Assembly (NCBI GenBank): GCA_963843645.1 | Contig: CAWJLE010000001.1 | Location: forward strand, 806,001 to 870,000 | Source of the DNA: CAWJLE01 sp963843645 | GTDB taxonomy: Bacteria > Chloroflexota > Anaerolineae > DAOTYC01 | DNA: 64,000 nucleotides | Reading direction: 5' to 3' | In this document: positions 36,113-45,252 of the stretch, in pieces | Layout: each line of letters starts with the position of its first letter | Numbering within the stretch: the first letter of the stretch is position 1 | Notes under the pieces: model-generated | Told to the model about the DNA's origin: nothing | Databases searched by the model: none | The model's input: the letters and a program-made list of their open reading frames with translations, nothing else | Made by a program: the position numbers and the translations under genes

Positions 36113-37375
36113 TTATGCAAGGCGCCGAGCCTCCCACTGCCAGACGACGAAGGCCAGCGACAAGGCCGCCGACCCGATAAGGTAAGCGGCCATCGGCAGC
36201 GGAGCCGAGACCACCAGGCCGCGGAGCGGAGGCACGATCGACGCCAACACGCTCAGCCCGACTGCCGCTGCTGCGAATGCCGGCGCCGCTGAGCGAAGGG
36301 GTTGCATCAGCCGGCCCGAGCAGCGCAGCCGATTGAATTGCGCGACCAGATACACCGCCGAGGGCACCACGATCCAGGGAAAGGCCAGGAAGACCAGGCG
36401 GGTCTCACGCAATCGTCCACCGATCAGGCTGGCGAACAGAATCAACACGACGGCGGACACCCCGATGCTCGGGGACAGCAGCGTGTCGGCCAGCAGATCT
36501 TCGCGCCACGCGAACAGGACGGCCAGCCACAACACGCCAAACGCGGCGAACACGAAGACGGCGGCCTCCAAAGGTCGCTGGAGATTGATCGCCAGGCTGA
36601 CCTCCAGCGGATTGTACGCCATGTTGCCCAGCAGGAGGCGAGGCAGCGCAAAGGCAAGCAGTCCCGGGATGGCGGCAACCCCCTTGCGGAGCAGGCTGTC
36701 GCCGGAGTACAGGAACGCGACGACTAGCAGGATCAGCAGCGTCTCCCGCGTCAGAACGCCGAGGACCACGCACAGCTGGAACCAGAGCGTCTTCTGCCGC
36801 GACAGCGCAATGAGTCCGCCGAGGAGAAGGACGTAGGCCAGCACGTCCTCGATCACGTAGACCGGGTACTCGAAGGCGAATACGTGCGTAAACGACAGCT
36901 GCACCAGCGCCACAGACAGGACGGCGGTGCCTCTGGACAATTTCAACGTGCGGGCGCAGAAGAAGTAAAGCAGGAAAGCTTGCGCCAGCGACAACAGGTA
37001 GTTGAACGCGACGAATTCCACCCAGATTCCCACAGCGTCCAGGTGAAAAACGCGAGCGGCGCCGACGTACAGAAAGCGGAAGAGGACGCGATTGGGGAAC
37101 GGCTGTTCGAGATCCCTGCCCCACACGCTCCACTCCGGCGTCTGGCCGACTCGACGAACCAGCGCAGTCGCCAATTGGCTCGGCGACGAAACGTACGTAT
37201 CGGACCGAACGAGCACGTTGAGCGCAAACACGCACGTGATCAACACGACGACGCCGGCCAGGATTATCCAGTCGGCGCGCGCGTTCCCGGTTTCAACTGG
37301 ACTGCCGCGTGATTCGGCCAATCCGGAGTTGGACAAGCGTCCCCCTGCATTCAAATCTGGGTTTTGTGGCGGCAC
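36113..37375 (-). CDS. Polytopic membrane protein (about 420 residues)
   Basis: Eleven or so membrane helices after a 35-residue cytoplasmic N-terminus. A first extracytoplasmic loop includes WGRDLEQPFPNRVLFRF, and a later one YPVYVIEDVLAYVLLLG with an acidic ED pair. It resembles DUF-type GT-C or oligosaccharide-processing membrane proteins but lacks a family signature I can name. It is 44 bp upstream of paralogue B on the same strand, so the three polytopic genes form one unit. A start at Met1 (37375) or a later one in the frame is possible. Confidence 0.6.
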   Translation of the reverse strand: MPPQNPDLNAGGRLSNSGLAESRGSPVETGNARADWIILAGVVVLITCVFALNVLVRSDTYVSSPSQLATALVRRVGQTPEWSVWGRDLEQPFPNRVLFRFLYVGAARVFHLDAVGIWVEFVAFNYLLSLAQAFLLYFFCARTLKLSRGTAVLSVALVQLSFTHVFAFEYPVYVIEDVLAYVLLLGGLIALSRQKTLWFQLCVVLGVLTRETLLILLVVAFLYSGDSLLRKGVAAIPGLLAFALPRLLLGNMAYNPLEVSLAINLQRPLEAAVFVFAAFGVLWLAVLFAWREDLLADTLLSPSIGVSAVVLILFASLIGGRLRETRLVFLAFPWIVVPSAVYLVAQFNRLRCSGRLMQPLRSAAPAFAAAAVGLSVLASIVPPLRGLVVSAPLPMAAYLIGSAALSLAFVVWQWEARRLA

Positions 37376-37577
37376 CTCGAACGAAGATACTATACATCAG
37401 CCAGCCATGGCCGCCAAATGTACGGCGTGGGGTTTGTGGGGAGATTCGCGCACAGAACGGGGAGTTGCAGCAGGTCTCGCAGCGGGGTCAAGACATACCG
37501 CGAGGAAGGCTCCCGGCAGCGAGATCGTGCCGGGAGCACGTCCAGCACCTGGACAATGTGTCGAACGAACGGCCCGC

Positions 37578-37886
37578 CTACATCTCCGCCTCGATCGTCC
37601 AGAATTCGGTCCGCCCCGACTCGATGAGATTCGCGTCGTCGTTGCTACCGTCCTGGAACTCGGGTGAGGAGAACATCTTGGTGCGGATCCGCTCCCACTC
37701 CGCGAGGCTCTCAAATGTGCTTTCGAGCACGACGGTATTGAACGACCCGCTCAAGTCCGTCAGAATGCGGCCGTGGACCTTCCGCCCAGCGATCTTGTCC
37801 ATCATCCCCTCGGTTTCCTTGAACATTTTCACGACCGGGACCGCCTGGTTGTACTTGGCCTGAAAGACGAAACGTACGAGTATCAT
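37578..37886 (-). CDS. Small dimeric alpha-beta barrel-like protein
   Basis: 102 residues. MILVRFVFQAKYNQAVPVVK starts a ferredoxin-like alpha/beta fold as in NIPSNAP/ABM-type proteins, with VVLESTFESLAEWERIRTKM in the second half. ATG 37886 follows AGGAGG by seven bases; the open frame extends further to 38090, but that part looks non-coding. It is monocistronic. Function unknown; such proteins are often small oxygenases or stress proteins. Confidence 0.7.
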   Translation of the reverse strand: MILVRFVFQAKYNQAVPVVKMFKETEGMMDKIAGRKVHGRILTDLSGSFNTVVLESTFESLAEWERIRTKMFSSPEFQDGSNDDANLIESGRTEFWTIEAEM

Positions 37887-38237
37887 GTGTGTCCTCCTAC
37901 TGGGCCTGTGCGGCCGAATGGTTAATTCTACTCGCCGCGGCAGTGCGGTCCTATGACCTGCGTCAGAGGGGAGTTGAAACATGGGTCTTTCAGTGTGGTG
38001 ATGTGCGTCAGACTGCGAAAGGCAGAGAATCTGGAGGCCAACCTGCTCCAGGGTGTTTGGCTCCTTCAGCGCAATCTGATAAGATTTCACGTGGACCAGC
38101 GAGGTTCGCGTCAGAGCGGCAACAGCGATGAGGACGTAACCCGACGCCGATGGTCGGCGCGGGGTTTAATGCATATCGCTTCCACATCACCGCAAGCAGT
38201 GATCCGGGGGCGGCAGACAGCGAACGGATGGGAGACC
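37887..38237. other. Intergenic region upstream of the candidate selenoprotein gene
   Basis: 351 bases between divergent genes. It holds a possible plus-strand promoter, TTGGCT (about 38058) and TAAGAT 17 bases later, and a short hairpin, CGCCGA-TGG-TCGGCG near 38144. An open frame from 37953 runs in phase with the next gene up to its TGA but does not look coding. Nothing else is visible. Confidence 0.5.
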
Positions 38238-38675
38238 ATGGAACAGAACCGGGCCATGCAAATCATGGCGCAAGGGTACGTCTGAGCGGAGTCCGTACTG
38301 CTGGCCGTGTGCCAGGACTTCGACCTGGAGAGCGACGTCATTCCGCAGATCGCCTTCCTCTTCGCCGGTGGATTCGGCAACACGGGAGCCGTCTGCGGCG
38401 CTGTCTGCGGCGCCATGATGGCTCTCAGCCTCAAGAGGCAGAGACCCGACACGATGGATGAAATGCTCGGTACATTTGCAGTAGCGCAGCAGTTCCGTCG
38501 CCGTTTCGAGGCCGAGATGGGATCTATCCACTGCCGCGAATTGACGGGGATGGATCTGAGCACGAAAGAGGGGATTGAGCAGTACATGAGCTCAGATATA
38601 CCTAGGAAGGTATGCTTCCCGGCGGTCGGCGTAGCCTACCAGCTGGTGGTGGACCTGTTGAAGGAAACTTCGTAG
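38238..38675 (+). CDS. C-GCAxxG-C-C family protein with in-frame TGA at the first Cys: candidate selenoprotein
   Basis: 145 codons. Codon 16 is TGA (38283-38285) in GYV-TGA-AESVLL, exactly where family members have Cys in NCAESVLL. The remaining conserved Cys are intact: Cys53 in AVCGAVCGAM, Cys99 in HCRELTGMDL and Cys126 in KVCFPAVG. Downstream of the TGA, RNA can form a hairpin: lower stem GAGUC/GACUU (38289-38293, 38316-38320), a 5' bulge, upper stem CUGGC/GCCAG (38301-38305, 38311-38315) and loop CGUGU with an early G, the size and place of bacterial SECIS elements. NCBI naming already recognises (seleno)proteins in this family. A sequencing error is the main alternative. Function: thiol or selenol redox, partner unknown. 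Confidence 0.72.
38289..38320 (+). promoter_or_regulatory. Candidate SECIS-like hairpin after the TGA
   Basis: Five-bp lower and five-bp upper stems with a seven-base asymmetric bulge and a five-base loop CGUGU. The upper stem begins 16 bases after the TGA. It falls within what bacterial SelB recognises, but a loop GU and stem alone are weak evidence. Confidence 0.45.
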
Positions 38676-39142
38676 TCAGGAGCCGTGGCGCTTTGTCCGA
38701 AGGCCGATGCGATTAACTATCAGGCTCGTCAGCAAGACAACCGGCCTCCAGGCGATGGCCGGTTTCTTCTTTGGCAGCGGACGGAACAAAGGGCTCGTGC
38801 ACTACGAGAGGAAGGGCCACTGCCAAGAGTGGAACGGGAAGCGAGAGCTTGCAGTGGCGAGGGCAGGAAGCTTCTCTGGTGGGGCAGCGGTTACGTCACG
38901 CGCCTGAGATGCGTCGGACATGCTTCTGACACAACGGACTGTGCCTGCCTATTGACAATCTCCCCGAGGTTGCCGGGGAGAGATTCGAGCCAATCCCGGG
39001 GCTTCTGGCACCCAGCAGCCTTGCGGCCCTCCGACATCAGCGGTGAGGCATTCGAGGTCTTCATAGTTATGAACGCTCATGCCGACGGCCGTCTCTTCCC
39101 CCATCGACGGATGAGGCAGCACTGCTGATTACGTATGGAGAT
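38676..39142. other. 467-base intergenic region with terminator
   Basis: Contains the terminator at 38737-38768 and a second GC-rich hairpin, CTCCCC-GAGGTTGC-CGGGGAG, near 38960-38980. Several short open frames on both strands lack SD sites and family likeness, and I do not call them genes. Confidence 0.5.
38737..38768 (+). terminator. Intrinsic terminator after the candidate selenoprotein gene
   Basis: AACCGGCC, ten-base loop, GGCCGGTT, then TTCTTCTTT. It lies about 60 bases after the TAG stop, so it supports the view that the gene is read through the TGA as one transcription unit. Confidence 0.75.
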
Positions 39143-39772
39143 TCACAGGCCGAAGAGGCGGCGAACCCAGGCCATGAGCTGCCGAGCATGCGGCGCGTCC
39201 GCGTCCAGGTAGCGTTTTGTGATGGCTTGCCCCATAGGCTTGCCGGGCTCTTCCTGCCATGCAAGCCACGTGTGCACCTGCGCCTTAATCGCATGCTGAG
39301 GGGGGAATCTCACTTCAGGAAGTCGCTCGACACAATCCCTGGCATAGTCCCAAAGCCGATCGTCCTGCGGAATCAGGAACGACGCGAAGTGCTCGAGCAT
39401 GCCCGACAGATTATTGTCCGGCATGACCCAGACTCCCACGGTCGGCCGGTTCGTGAGCGGCAAGACCAACCCCTCATTGACCGGCCGGTCTGGAACAACA
39501 TAACCGGCATTGCTCAAAGCGTCGTGGAGTGACTGCCAGCGGCTTGCCAGATCGATGTCGGCGTCCACGACGATGCCCAACCGTTCCAGACCGCTGGCCT
39601 TGAGCCGAACAGGGATGGACGCTCGCAGCTTTTCGAAGCCGTTCATATCCCAAAGCTCTGGTCTGTTGGCCATCTTATAGTGTTCAAACAGATGATAGAA
39701 TACTGCGCAGTCGTCGTTCCCTTCTAGCAGCAGTCCTGTCGGTGCGTCTTTCCGTCGCGCACTCATCTTCAA
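39143..39772 (-). CDS. DUF3226/TOPRIM-like protein, partner of an AAA ATPase
   Basis: 209 residues. TOPRIM-like features: the acidic start GLLLEGNDDCAVFYHLFEHY and the DxD motif in LGIVVDADIDLASRWQSL, which match DUF3226. Further acidic or aromatic residues lie in VWVMPDNNLSGMLEHF. It overlaps the ATPase gene by 4 bp (ATGA), so the two are translated together. AAA ATPase plus TOPRIM pairs include the anti-phage systems OLD/Gabija-like and PARIS (AAA15 plus DUF4435); this one may be another. The toxin or nuclease role is inferred. Confidence 0.82.
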   Translation of the reverse strand: MKMSARRKDAPTGLLLEGNDDCAVFYHLFEHYKMANRPELWDMNGFEKLRASIPVRLKASGLERLGIVVDADIDLASRWQSLHDALSNAGYVVPDRPVNEGLVLPLTNRPTVGVWVMPDNNLSGMLEHFASFLIPQDDRLWDYARDCVERLPEVRFPPQHAIKAQVHTWLAWQEEPGKPMGQAITKRYLDADAPHARQLMAWVRRLFGL

Positions 39773-40895
39773 CGCACCTCAATCTGTTCGCGAGTCGCGA
39801 TGCCTAACTCACTCACGTCGAAGATCGTCGGGGCAATGTCCCCTCGATGTGTTTTGTCCAGGCGGACCAGAAAACCGTTCGCCTCTCGGTCTTCATTCGC
39901 TGCCTCTTGAAATCCGGAAATGCACTCCCAACTGTGTGTCGTGGCGAACACTTGCACTTCAAGACGGCGCGCCGTCTCGAAGATAACATGCCATAAATCC
40001 GAGAATACTGAGTAGTGCAAGCCGCTCTCGACTTCGTCTATCAACAGCAGTCCACCCTTGGCGTTGGCGAGCGCCACTGCGATCCCGAAGATGCGGACCA
40101 TGCCTTCACCCATGTGGCGTAGCGGCATGGGGGCATCCCCGTCTCCTACTTGCACAATAGGAATTCTGTCCCCGCGCTGGCTTTCAGGATCCACTATCAA
40201 CGTGATCGCCCTCGCGTCGCGCTGGATGATGCGCAACGCATCAAGTACATCTCTTTCCGCCCCCGTCAAGGCGATGTTGTCCCAATACTGGCCGATTTCG
40301 CGCCGTCCCAGGCCATTTGCCCGCACAGCCACGCAAGTGATTTCCCCAAAAGTCCCAGGGCGTGGTCCAAGCATCCCTTGAATGTGGCTGATGTCCTCGT
40401 CCAGCGGAAGACTCATGATCCGACGCGATCCGAGGTCAACGCGGACGCCCGGATAGAGCCGACCAAGCTGATTTTCGTCTTCGTGCTCCACCAACTTCAA
40501 CCGCCGCAGTCCTTGCTGCGTGTCGAAACTTTCGACAAACCTGGCTGACGAAATGGACAGGAGCTTTTCTGGTCGCTCAGGGGTCCGATCCGAATTTCCT
40601 CTGCGCCCGTACTCAATCTGGGCCGTCCGTGGAACAGGTAACGAATGGACTGTCCGTTGCCGGTCCTGTTCTGCGTGTCGAGAAGATGCGCACTTTCGTC
40701 GCGCGATTTCAATAGTTCGCGCATCAGCAGAATGGAGCCCCGACTTGCATAGAGCCATAGGGCTTCAAGCAGACAGGATTTACCAACATTGTTACGGCCG
40801 GTAACCAAGTTGACTCGGCCGAGGTGCGGAATCGCGAAGTGGTCAAATACACGGAATCCTTGAACCTCGAGCGAATCCAAAACAAGGGGGCCCAT
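39769..40895 (-). CDS. AAA family (SMC/OLD-like) ATPase, one frameshift
   Basis: About 375 residues. Walker A is VTGRNNVGKSCLLEALWLY near residue 28; the C-terminal half carries the signature PLRHMGEGMVRIFGIAVALA, Walker B GLLLIDEVESGLHYSVFS and a switch His in FATTHSWECISGF, the arrangement of AAA_21/OLD-type ATPases. The frame changes near 40585 at a G-run, joining EIRIGPL to PEKLLSISSARFVES. ATG 40895 starts the ABC-like domain (GPLVLDSLEVQGFRVF). It is translated just before the TOPRIM-like gene with overlap. Together they look like a defence or chromosome-maintenance module. Confidence 0.82.
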
Positions 40896-41014
40896 ATGCT
40901 CTAATCCTTTCTTCAACTGACAGAGGGCCATGTTCATGCCAGCTCTTGCCCTCAGGAAGCTCGTTCAGGCCATAGTTCACGCGCGTGACGCCAAAGTCCG
41001 GCCATTTTGGAACG

Positions 41015-41043
41015 GACGTCTGACGTACTTTACGTCAGACGTC
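41015..41043. repeat. Perfect 13-bp palindrome
   Basis: GACGTCTGACGTA (41015-41027), loop CTT, TACGTCAGACGTC (41031-41043). It is about 140 bases left of the tRNA fragment and 120 bases upstream of the AAA ATPase start. No T-run. It could be an operator or a recombination-related hairpin. Confidence 0.85.
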
Positions 41044-41183
41044 GCCTCACTGTCAACTTCAACCAGAGCCAAAATGAAATCTCTCCGGGTCGTTCGGCCA
41101 AGGGAAACAAAAAGAAACCCTCCTGCGCTCGTAAACCGCATATCTCGCGGGTCGACGACAGAAGGGACACGACAGGTTTCAAT

Positions 41184-41228
41184 AGGAGCGGGTGATGGGA
41201 TTCGAACCCACGACACTCTGATTGGGAA
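41184..41228 (-). repeat. Displaced 3' fragment of tRNA-Gly: candidate attachment site
   Basis: 41184-41220 is identical over 37 bases to 47144-47180, the 3' half of the intact tRNA-Gly(CCC); after one mismatch a further seven match. The 5' half of the tRNA is missing or unrecognisable. Both copies have the same orientation and lie 5,960 bp apart. The intact tRNA at one end and a 3'-end copy at the other, with the cargo on the 3' side of the tRNA, is the geometry left by tyrosine-recombinase integration. Confidence 0.8.
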
Positions 41229-41504
41229 ACATGATAGCGCCAAGAGCCCCAAAATGGCCGAAAACGCCTGATTACGACACTCTGACTTTGGCCCGTCCGC
41301 GGCGATCAGAGTATCATTGTAAGCAGATTCTTGCTGAGGTCTATTTGGTCTGTTCGGTCAAACTCACGGACGGTTGTAGCCAAGTCCGAAAGTTCCAACA
41401 TGGCCAACATAATGACAAGACACTCAGCGGGGAGAGATACCAGACATAGTGTGACGCCCGTGAAGCGCAGGACGGCCCATGGCATATCCCGGCTCCACGA
41501 GCCG

Positions 41505-43067
41505 CTAGCTTGTCGGCTTTTCTCTGACTCCCGCCATCAAAAGCCCTAACTGGCCTGCCGTTGCCCCGCTGGCGTCCACAATATCCATGATCTGGCCCTC
41601 ATAAATCACCGCAATGCGGTCCGACAGAGCCATGACCTCGTCCAGATCCTCGGAGATCAGCAGAATGGCCGCGCCCTTCTGCCGCTGTTCCATGAGCTGG
41701 GCGTGGACGAATTCGCTGGCGCCAATGTCCACGCCGCGCGTGGGTTGGGCGGCGATCAACACACGCGGCTGCCTGGAAAGCTCCCGGGCCAGCACCACCT
41801 TCTGGATGTTGCCGCCAGAGAGGCTCATGGCCGGCGTGTCTCGGGACGGGGTTTTGACCTGGAAGGCTTCGATCAGCCTGTCGGCATACTCGGCGATGAC
41901 GCGCAGCAACAGGAGCCCTCGCCGCGAGAAGGGTGGTTTGTAGTAGTCACGCAGGACGATGTTCTCGGCCACGGAAAAGCTCTGGATCATGCCGTCCTTC
42001 ATCCGCTCTTCGGGGATGTAGGCCATGCCCCTTTCGGTGTGCGGGCCGGGCTGCAGGCTGGCTACCTCCTCACCGTCGAGGAGGACCTGGCCCTCCGTCA
42101 GCGGCCGCAGCCCGGTGATGACCTCGGCCAGCTCGCGCTGCCCGTTGCCCGAGACGCCGGCCAGACCCAGGATCTCGCCCGCGTGGACCTGCAGGTCGAT
42201 CCCACGCAGGGCCGGGGTGCCGCGGTCGCTCAGGGCGTGCAGGTTTTTGAGGACCAGCTGGGTGGGGCCCACTTCCACCTCGGTGCGGTAGGGCTTCATC
42301 GTCACCTCGCGCCCGACCATCATCTGCGCCAGACTCTGCTTGGTGCAGCCCTCGATCGAGCAGCTGGTGACCCCCTTTCCGTCGCGCAGAACCGTCACAC
42401 GGTTGCAGATGGCCAGCACCTCCTGCAGCTTGTGCGAGATAAAGATGATGGAGTGGCCTTCTTGAGTCATCTGCCGCAGTGTCGCAAAGAACTCGTCCAC
42501 TTCCTGCGGCGTGAGCACGGCCGTAGGCTCGTCGAGGATCAGCAGGTCGGCGCCCCGGTACAGCGCCTTCAGGATCTCCACCCTCTGCTTCTGGCCGACG
42601 GCGAGCTGCCAGATGTAGGCGTTGGGGTCAACCTGCAGGCCGTACAGCTCCTCCAGTTTTCTGATCCGCTTCGACACGCGGTCAAGGTCGGTGAGCGGCC
42701 ATCGCGTCGAGGTCAGGCCCAAAGCCACATTCTCGGCCACAGTGAGCGACTCGACAAGCATGAAGTGCTGGTGGATCATGCCGATGCCCAATGCAATGGC
42801 GTCGGTCGGCGAGGTGATGGTTGCCGGCTTGCCGTTTACCCAGATTTCGCCTTCGTCCGGGGCATACATTCCGTACAGCACCTTCATCAGGGTGCTCTTG
42901 CCCGCCCCATTCTCGCCCAGAAGGGCGTGGACCTCGCCGGCACACACGTCGAAATCCACCCGATAGTTGGCCAGCACGCCGGGAAAGCGCTTGGTGACCC
43001 CTTTCATCTCCAGGTGCAAGATGTGCGGTTGTGCGGAAGGTACCTTTCGTCCGTCGTCCTTTGTCAT
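41505..43067 (-). CDS. Nucleoside/sugar ABC importer, double ATPase (BMP-type)
   Basis: 520 residues, two ABC domains in one chain as in YufO/NupA and RbsA-type transporters. The first Walker A is LLGENGAGKSTLMKVLYGMY with Walker B LLILDEPTAVLTPQE; the second domain has GLAGVSGNGQREL in place of a good Walker A, and AMSLSGGNIQKVVLARELS with VLIAAQPTRGVDIGA. The weak second site is normal in the family. ATG 43067 is chosen because GGAG precedes it; TTG 43079 is an alternative. It is the last gene of the importer operon on the minus strand. Confidence 0.93.
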   Translation of the reverse strand: MTKDDGRKVPSAQPHILHLEMKGVTKRFPGVLANYRVDFDVCAGEVHALLGENGAGKSTLMKVLYGMYAPDEGEIWVNGKPATITSPTDAIALGIGMIHQHFMLVESLTVAENVALGLTSTRWPLTDLDRVSKRIRKLEELYGLQVDPNAYIWQLAVGQKQRVEILKALYRGADLLILDEPTAVLTPQEVDEFFATLRQMTQEGHSIIFISHKLQEVLAICNRVTVLRDGKGVTSCSIEGCTKQSLAQMMVGREVTMKPYRTEVEVGPTQLVLKNLHALSDRGTPALRGIDLQVHAGEILGLAGVSGNGQRELAEVITGLRPLTEGQVLLDGEEVASLQPGPHTERGMAYIPEERMKDGMIQSFSVAENIVLRDYYKPPFSRRGLLLLRVIAEYADRLIEAFQVKTPSRDTPAMSLSGGNIQKVVLARELSRQPRVLIAAQPTRGVDIGASEFVHAQLMEQRQKGAAILLISEDLDEVMALSDRIAVIYEGQIMDIVDASGATAGQLGLLMAGVREKPTS

Positions 43068-43146
43068 CGCCCGCTCCAAGCTCGTGCCGGGAGTTGCGCA
43101 AAGCGCGAGAAATCCCGCGCTCTACGCATCGTGCTCCTGTGCCTTG

Positions 43147-44184
43147 CTAGTTCGTCGGGACGGTGGTCGGCTCGGCGACGATGTTGTTGACCGTCGGAAT
43201 GGTGATCGACCCGTCGACGATGCCGTTGACCGTCTCCTCGGCCAACTGCTTCACGTCGGCCGGCAGATCAAAGTCGGGGTTGTACTCCATCACCTCGCCC
43301 TTGTTTGCCAGACTGATGACATAGGCATTGCCGCCGTAGACGCCCTTGGTCCTCTGGTCGATGATCTCCCTGAGCATGGGCGTCCAGTCGTAGACGAGGT
43401 TCGCCACGACGATTTCGGGGGCCAGCCGGGTCTGGTTGGCCTGCGTGCCAAACCACAGCACGCCGCTGTCTTTGGCCTTGCCAATGGCGCCCACCACCAT
43501 CTGTGCGCTGCCGGTCAGCACGTCGGCACCAGCCGAGATTTGGGTGCTGGCTGCTTCGGCAGCCAGTGCCACGTCGGAGAAGGAGCCGATGTAGTTCACG
43601 TTGACCTGAGCGTTGGGGTTGGAGGCCTTGACGCCCGCCACAAAGCCGTCGATGTACAGCTTGGCATCGCCCGTCTCGATGGGACCCACGACGCCGATGA
43701 TGTTGCTCTTGGTCAGCTTGCCGGCCATGACGCCGTTGACATAGCCGCCCTCGTCCGACGCCGCCTCGTAGGCATACACATTGTTGATGCCCTCGTCCTT
43801 GAATGTGTTCACCGTCGTTCCGTGGGCAAAGGTCGTCTCGGGAAAGTCGGGCGCGATCTCTTGTAGCGAGCTGCCATACTGAGAGCCGTGGGCGATGACC
43901 AGGTTGTAGCCCCGCGCGGCGTAGTCGCGGATGGCTGCCGCGGCATCGTCTACCACGAACATGTTTTCCGAGTAGACCAGCTCCATTTTGTCCGCGCCCC
44001 CCATTTCCGTCTGGATCTGGATCAGGGAGTCGTACATGCTCTGGCTGAAAGCCATGTCGTTGATGGTGCTCGGCAGGACAACTGCCACGCGAAGAACCTC
44101 TTCTTTCGCAGCGCCGCCACCGTGGGCACTTGCCAGCAGCGCCAGCAGAACTAACGAGATGATGCAGATACGTTTGAATGACAT
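43147..44184 (-). CDS. BMP family substrate-binding protein
   Basis: 345 residues. A signal peptide (CIISLVLLALLASAHG) leads into a BMP/PnrA-type binding protein: RVAVVLPSTINDMAFSQSMY, YDYAARGYNLVIAHGSQYG-like hinge region, and DEGGYVNGVMAGKL. Members bind purine nucleosides or related ligands. Unlike most, it has no lipobox Cys, so it may be released or anchored otherwise. GGAGGAAG precedes the ATG. It lies between the second permease and the ATPase gene in the operon. Confidence 0.92.
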   Translation of the reverse strand: MSFKRICIISLVLLALLASAHGGGAAKEEVLRVAVVLPSTINDMAFSQSMYDSLIQIQTEMGGADKMELVYSENMFVVDDAAAAIRDYAARGYNLVIAHGSQYGSSLQEIAPDFPETTFAHGTTVNTFKDEGINNVYAYEAASDEGGYVNGVMAGKLTKSNIIGVVGPIETGDAKLYIDGFVAGVKASNPNAQVNVNYIGSFSDVALAAEAASTQISAGADVLTGSAQMVVGAIGKAKDSGVLWFGTQANQTRLAPEIVVANLVYDWTPMLREIIDQRTKGVYGGNAYVISLANKGEVMEYNPDFDLPADVKQLAEETVNGIVDGSITIPTVNNIVAEPTTVPTN

Positions 44185-44317
44185 GGTTTCTTCCTCCGGT
44201 TTCTTGAATGGCCGGCGGTGGAATGCCTGCCCCTTTGCCTCGGTCTGCTTCTGTGGAAAGGTCCGCGGAAATCGGCGTCAGTTCATATCATACCTCCTTC
44301 TGAGTCTCCCCTCCGGC

Positions 44318-45250
44318 CTAGGCCCGCCGCTCAAACGGCTTGGTCAGCGCCGACGGGGGGCGTACCCGCTGCATCGTCAGCACCAGCGCGATGACCGTCA
44401 GGACGTAGGGCATCATCACCATCAGGTCCGACGCGATGGGCCAATTCGGGACGAGTTGCAGGCGCAGTTGGAGTGCGCTGACCATGCTGAATAGCAGGGC
44501 ACCCAGCAGCACCCCCAGGGGCCGCCAGCCGCCGAAATAGACCAGCGCCACCGCGATGAAGCCCAGCCCGCTGGTCATATTCTGCTGGAATACGTTGAGC
44601 AGCCCGATCGACATCGACGCCCCGGCCACCCCAGACAGGATGCCCCCCAGTGTGACGGTCGTGTAGCGCACCGCCCTGACGCTGACGCCCAACGAGTCGG
44701 CGGCGGCCGGGTTCTCGCCCACAGCCCTGATCTTGAGCCCCAGCGTCGTCTTCATCAGGAGGAACTGGGTGACCGGCACCAGGGCGAAAGCGAGGTACAC
44801 CAGGATGTTCTGTCGGAAGAATATCTCGCCGATGACCGGGATGTCACTCAACAGCGGGATGTGGACCGGCTGGAAGCCACTCACCGTCTCGACCCTGCCC
44901 ACGAGCATCTGGAAGAGCAGCGTGCTCATGCCCAGGCCGAACAGGTAAAAGCCGATGCCGCTGATGCCCTGCTCGGCCTGCAAATCGATGCTGACAAACG
45001 CCATGGCCAGACCCATCACCGCTCCGACGACCACGGCTGCCAGTATCCCCAGCCACAAGTTGCCGCTTTGCAGGGTCACATAGAACGCCGCGAAGGCCCC
45101 CATGAGCATCTGCCCCTCGACACCCAGGTTGAGCACGCCGCTGCGCTGCCCAAGCGTCTCGCCAATGGCCGCAAAGAGGTAGGGTGTGGCCAGCCGGATT
45201 CCGCTGGCCAGCACGCCGATCCAGAACGCGACGGTGGCAATATCCGACAT
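44318..45250 (-). CDS. BMP-type ABC importer permease 2
   Basis: 310 residues, eight or nine membrane helices, YufQ/NupC-like: ATPYLFAAIGETLGQRSGVL near the start is the family's conserved element and VLNLGVEGQMLMGAFAAFY follows. The cytoplasmic coupling loop is GENPAAADSLGVSVRAVRY. It starts 2 bp after the first permease stop, so is translationally linked to it. Intact. Confidence 0.92.
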   Translation of the reverse strand: MSDIATVAFWIGVLASGIRLATPYLFAAIGETLGQRSGVLNLGVEGQMLMGAFAAFYVTLQSGNLWLGILAAVVVGAVMGLAMAFVSIDLQAEQGISGIGFYLFGLGMSTLLFQMLVGRVETVSGFQPVHIPLLSDIPVIGEIFFRQNILVYLAFALVPVTQFLLMKTTLGLKIRAVGENPAAADSLGVSVRAVRYTTVTLGGILSGVAGASMSIGLLNVFQQNMTSGLGFIAVALVYFGGWRPLGVLLGALLFSMVSALQLRLQLVPNWPIASDLMVMMPYVLTVIALVLTMQRVRPPSALTKPFERRA

Positions 45251-45252
45251 GG

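Larger units (their letters stand above)
40896..41504. other. Intergenic region with a tRNA fragment and palindrome
   Basis: About 610 bases with no convincing gene. It contains a perfect 13-bp palindrome at 41015-41043 and the displaced 3' part of tRNA-Gly at 41184-41228. A shorter repeat of the fragment, ACGACACTCTGA, recurs at 41273. Small open frames here run through the tRNA fragment and are not real. Confidence 0.6.

Noticed and set aside
38238..38285. TGA in the C-GCAxxG-C-C gene as a simple nonsense mutation or a second start after it
   Set aside because: No SD or start codon fits just after the TGA, and its place at the conserved Cys would be a coincidence. Kept as an alternative only.
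40977..41252. Minus-strand 91-codon frame beginning MGLLALSCFPIRVSWVRIP
   Set aside because: The RVSWVRIPSPAP part is the translated tRNA-Gly fragment, a common false protein.
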